From positions 1 through 7,508 of the forward strand of contig CAJQNH010000114.1 in NCBI GenBank assembly GCA_905479615.1: a stretch of DNA of 7,508 bases, read 5' to 3'. Made by a program: the position numbers and the translations under genes. The notes beneath the pieces are model-generated. The model was given only the letters and a program-made list of their open reading frames with translations, was not told the origin of the DNA and searched no databases. Of the stretch, positions 6,160 through 7,508 are shown piece after piece (position 1 is the stretch's first letter; each line of letters opens with the position of its first letter). Origin of the DNA: an uncultured Eudoraea sp. GTDB taxonomy: Bacteria; Bacteroidota; Bacteroidia; Flavobacteriales; Flavobacteriaceae.

Positions 6160-7158
6160 GTGAAAAGCTTGGTGGCACTACTTTTTGGTATTCTTGCCAT
6201 GACTTCAGTTTGTGGTCAGGCGAAAAGGAATGTCACCGTAAAGAGAGCTGTAAAATTAATGGGCAGTCCCTTTGAACTAACCGTAGTAACACAAAATGAA
6301 GAAATTGGATATATCAATTTGGAAGAGGCTATTGCAGAAGTCAAACGTATCGAAAAATTGATTTCTTCCTGGGATCCTGAATCAGAAACTTCAGAAATAA
6401 ATCGTAATGCCGGTTTAAAGCCTGTCAAGGTTAGCTTCGAGCTTTATAAATTAATTGAACGTTCCATTCAGATTTCTGAAATTACCAATGGTGCTTTTGA
6501 TATTACTATGGCAGCAATGGAAGGGGTTTGGAAATTTGATGGTTCAATGTCCATGTTTCCAACTCCGGAACAAATCAGTCAGGCAGTTTCCAAAGTAGGT
6601 TATAAAAAAATCATTTTAAATAGTACTGAAAACACTGTATTTCTTAAAGAAAAAGGAATGAAGATTGGTTTTGGGGCAATTGGAAAGGGGTATGCTGCAG
6701 ATAAAGTTAAGGAACTATTGGTATCCAAACAGGTTCCCGCGGGCATGATTAATGCTTCAGGAGATATATCAGCCTGGGGAACAAAGGCAACCGGAGAGAA
6801 ATGGTTAATAGGCGTGGATCACCCGAGAAGTAATGGTAAAATATTTACCTGGCTACCGCTAATAGAATCATCTGTGTCAATTACAGGTAATTTGGATAGA
6901 TATGTAACTTTTAACGGTAAGAAATACGCACATTACATCGATCCAAAATCTGGTTATCCGACCACTGGAATAAGCAAGGTGACAGTACTTGCCAAAAGTG
7001 CTGAACTATGCGACGCTTTGGCTACTGCTGTCTATATTTTAGGTATGGATAAGGGGATATCCTTAATAAATCAACTGGGTGATACCGAAGTAATAATTGT
7101 GGACAGCTATAACCAGATGTATACCAGTCATGGAATAATTCTGGACACACAAGAATAA
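6160..7158 (+). CDS. apbE: FAD:protein FMN transferase (ApbE family)
   Basis: Covalently attaches FMN from FAD to Thr or Ser residues of exported flavoproteins, acting outside the cytoplasmic membrane with Mg2+. The 332 residues start at a GTG (6160), which supplies the Lys-containing n-region of a Sec signal peptide (MKSLVALLFGILAMTSVCG, 1-19); the next in-frame ATG, codon 14, would cut into it. No proper lipobox is present around Cys18, so signal peptidase I cleavage is more likely. Family motifs are MGSPFELTV (34-42), the WDPESETSEINRNAG segment (71-85), GAFDIT (111-116), FGAIGKGYAAD (171-181), NASGDISAWG (198-207), HYIDPKSGYP (258-267) and CDALATA (284-290) with D285 and T289 as expected metal ligands. 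The usual Asp before the GAIGKGY glycines is Gly170 here, as I recall for Bacteroidetes members. No flavinylation substrate is encoded nearby. Confidence 0.93.
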   Translation: MKSLVALLFGILAMTSVCGQAKRNVTVKRAVKLMGSPFELTVVTQNEEIGYINLEEAIAEVKRIEKLISSWDPESETSEINRNAGLKPVKVSFELYKLIERSIQISEITNGAFDITMAAMEGVWKFDGSMSMFPTPEQISQAVSKVGYKKIILNSTENTVFLKEKGMKIGFGAIGKGYAADKVKELLVSKQVPAGMINASGDISAWGTKATGEKWLIGVDHPRSNGKIFTWLPLIESSVSITGNLDRYVTFNGKKYAHYIDPKSGYPTTGISKVTVLAKSAELCDALATAVYILGMDKGISLINQLGDTEVIIVDSYNQMYTSHGIILDTQE

Positions 7159-7232
7159 ATTTTCTCATTCGGCTATTGTAAAAACTCTTTCTATCTTGCT
7201 TATGAAGAGGTTAATTTACCTTTAAAAATTTG

Positions 7233-7240
7233 TAAATTCG
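7233..7240 (+). promoter_or_regulatory. Possible -7 element of prfA
   Basis: TAAATTCG differs from TAnnTTTG at one position and sits 20 bases before the prfA ATG, the spacing seen for the other promoters in this window. No clear -33 TTG is found at the right distance, and no terminator is evident between apbE and prfA in 7159-7232, so read-through from apbE is also possible. Confidence 0.35.
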
Positions 7241-7260
7241 CATTCCTAAGAGATGATTGC

Positions 7261-7508
7261 ATGCTAGATAAATTAAATATTGTTAAACAGCGCTTTGATG
7301 AGGTATCAGACCTAATTATACAACCTGATATTATTTCAGATCAAAAACGCTATGTAAGGCTTAATAAAGAATACAAGGATTTACGTTTGCTTATTGATAA
7401 AAGAGATAGATATATTGAGTTGACCAATAATATGAACGAAGCTGAGGAGATCATTAGTGATGGCAGTGATGCAGAGATGGTTGAGATGGCAAAAATGCAA
7501 TTGGATGA
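7261..7508 (+). CDS. prfA: Peptide chain release factor 1, N-terminal part (cut by window end)
   Basis: Reads UAA and UAG stop codons and triggers peptide release on the ribosome. Only the first 82 codons plus two bases are in the window; the frame stays open to the edge, so this is a partial gene rather than a broken one. The visible part is the helical N-terminal domain: MLDKLNIVKQRFDEVSDLI at the start, then a KRYVRLNKEYKDL segment (about 29-41), then the acidic SDGSDAEMVEMAKMQL stretch near the edge. This is the strongly recognisable Bacteroidetes RF1 opening. The PxT anticodon-like and GGQ motifs lie downstream of the window. An out-of-frame ATG at 7253 is not the start. No strong Shine-Dalgarno is present. 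Confidence 0.9.
   Translation, partial: MLDKLNIVKQRFDEVSDLIIQPDIISDQKRYVRLNKEYKDLRLLIDKRDRYIELTNNMNEAEEIISDGSDAEMVEMAKMQLD

Noticed and set aside
1..7508. Search for CRISPR arrays, tRNA genes, insertion-sequence ends, att sites or toxin-antitoxin pairs
   Set aside because: No regularly spaced repeats, cloverleaf-like sequences, transposase or recombinase frames, or small paired genes were seen.

Overview
The window looks like ordinary chromosomal DNA from a marine- or soil-type member of the Bacteroidota, most likely family Flavobacteriaceae. Four things point there: AT-rich sequence; several matches to the Bacteroidetes -7 promoter element TAnnTTTG; a GSIII-type glutamine synthetase of the Bacteroides glnN kind; and a 5'-truncated gene whose C-terminal region resembles the flavobacterial carboxypeptidase-like regulatory-domain proteins. 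Nothing suggests a phage, insertion sequence, integron, CRISPR array, tRNA or rRNA. No gene-free stretch exceeds about 210 bases.

Layout. Positions 1-764 (+) hold the 3' part of the surface or periplasmic protein gene. It converges on a GSII-type glutamine synthetase at 816-1841 (-), and one hairpin at 763-796 can terminate both. GSII and a large GSIII (2052-4238, +) are divergent and share a 210-base regulatory region. That region is the most information-rich noncoding part of the window: it has a 12-bp inverted repeat, a 10-bp direct repeat spaced exactly 21 bp, several GGGT-TTT blocks, and recognisable promoter elements for both genes. An intrinsic terminator ends GSIII. A compact promoter then starts purM (AIR synthetase, 4310-5488). 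Next come a small exported Rieske [2Fe-2S] protein (5588-6019), its own terminator, and an ApbE-family FAD:protein FMN transferase with a GTG start (6160-7158). The window ends inside prfA (release factor 1, from 7261).

How the genes relate. The two glutamine synthetases are different isoforms that do the same ammonia-assimilating reaction. Their divergent arrangement around a repeat-rich control region suggests coordinated or opposed nitrogen control at the level of transcription. purM belongs to purine synthesis, a major consumer of glutamine, but has its own promoter. The Rieske protein and ApbE are both exported redox-related proteins. The hairpin between them argues against a simple two-gene operon, and no flavinylation target for ApbE is visible here. 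From memory, purM and prfA are often neighbours in Bacteroidetes, so the redox pair may be a lineage-specific insertion between them.

No wholly new system was found. The best leads are the GSII/GSIII intergenic operator architecture and the unusual details of the Rieske/ApbE pair.
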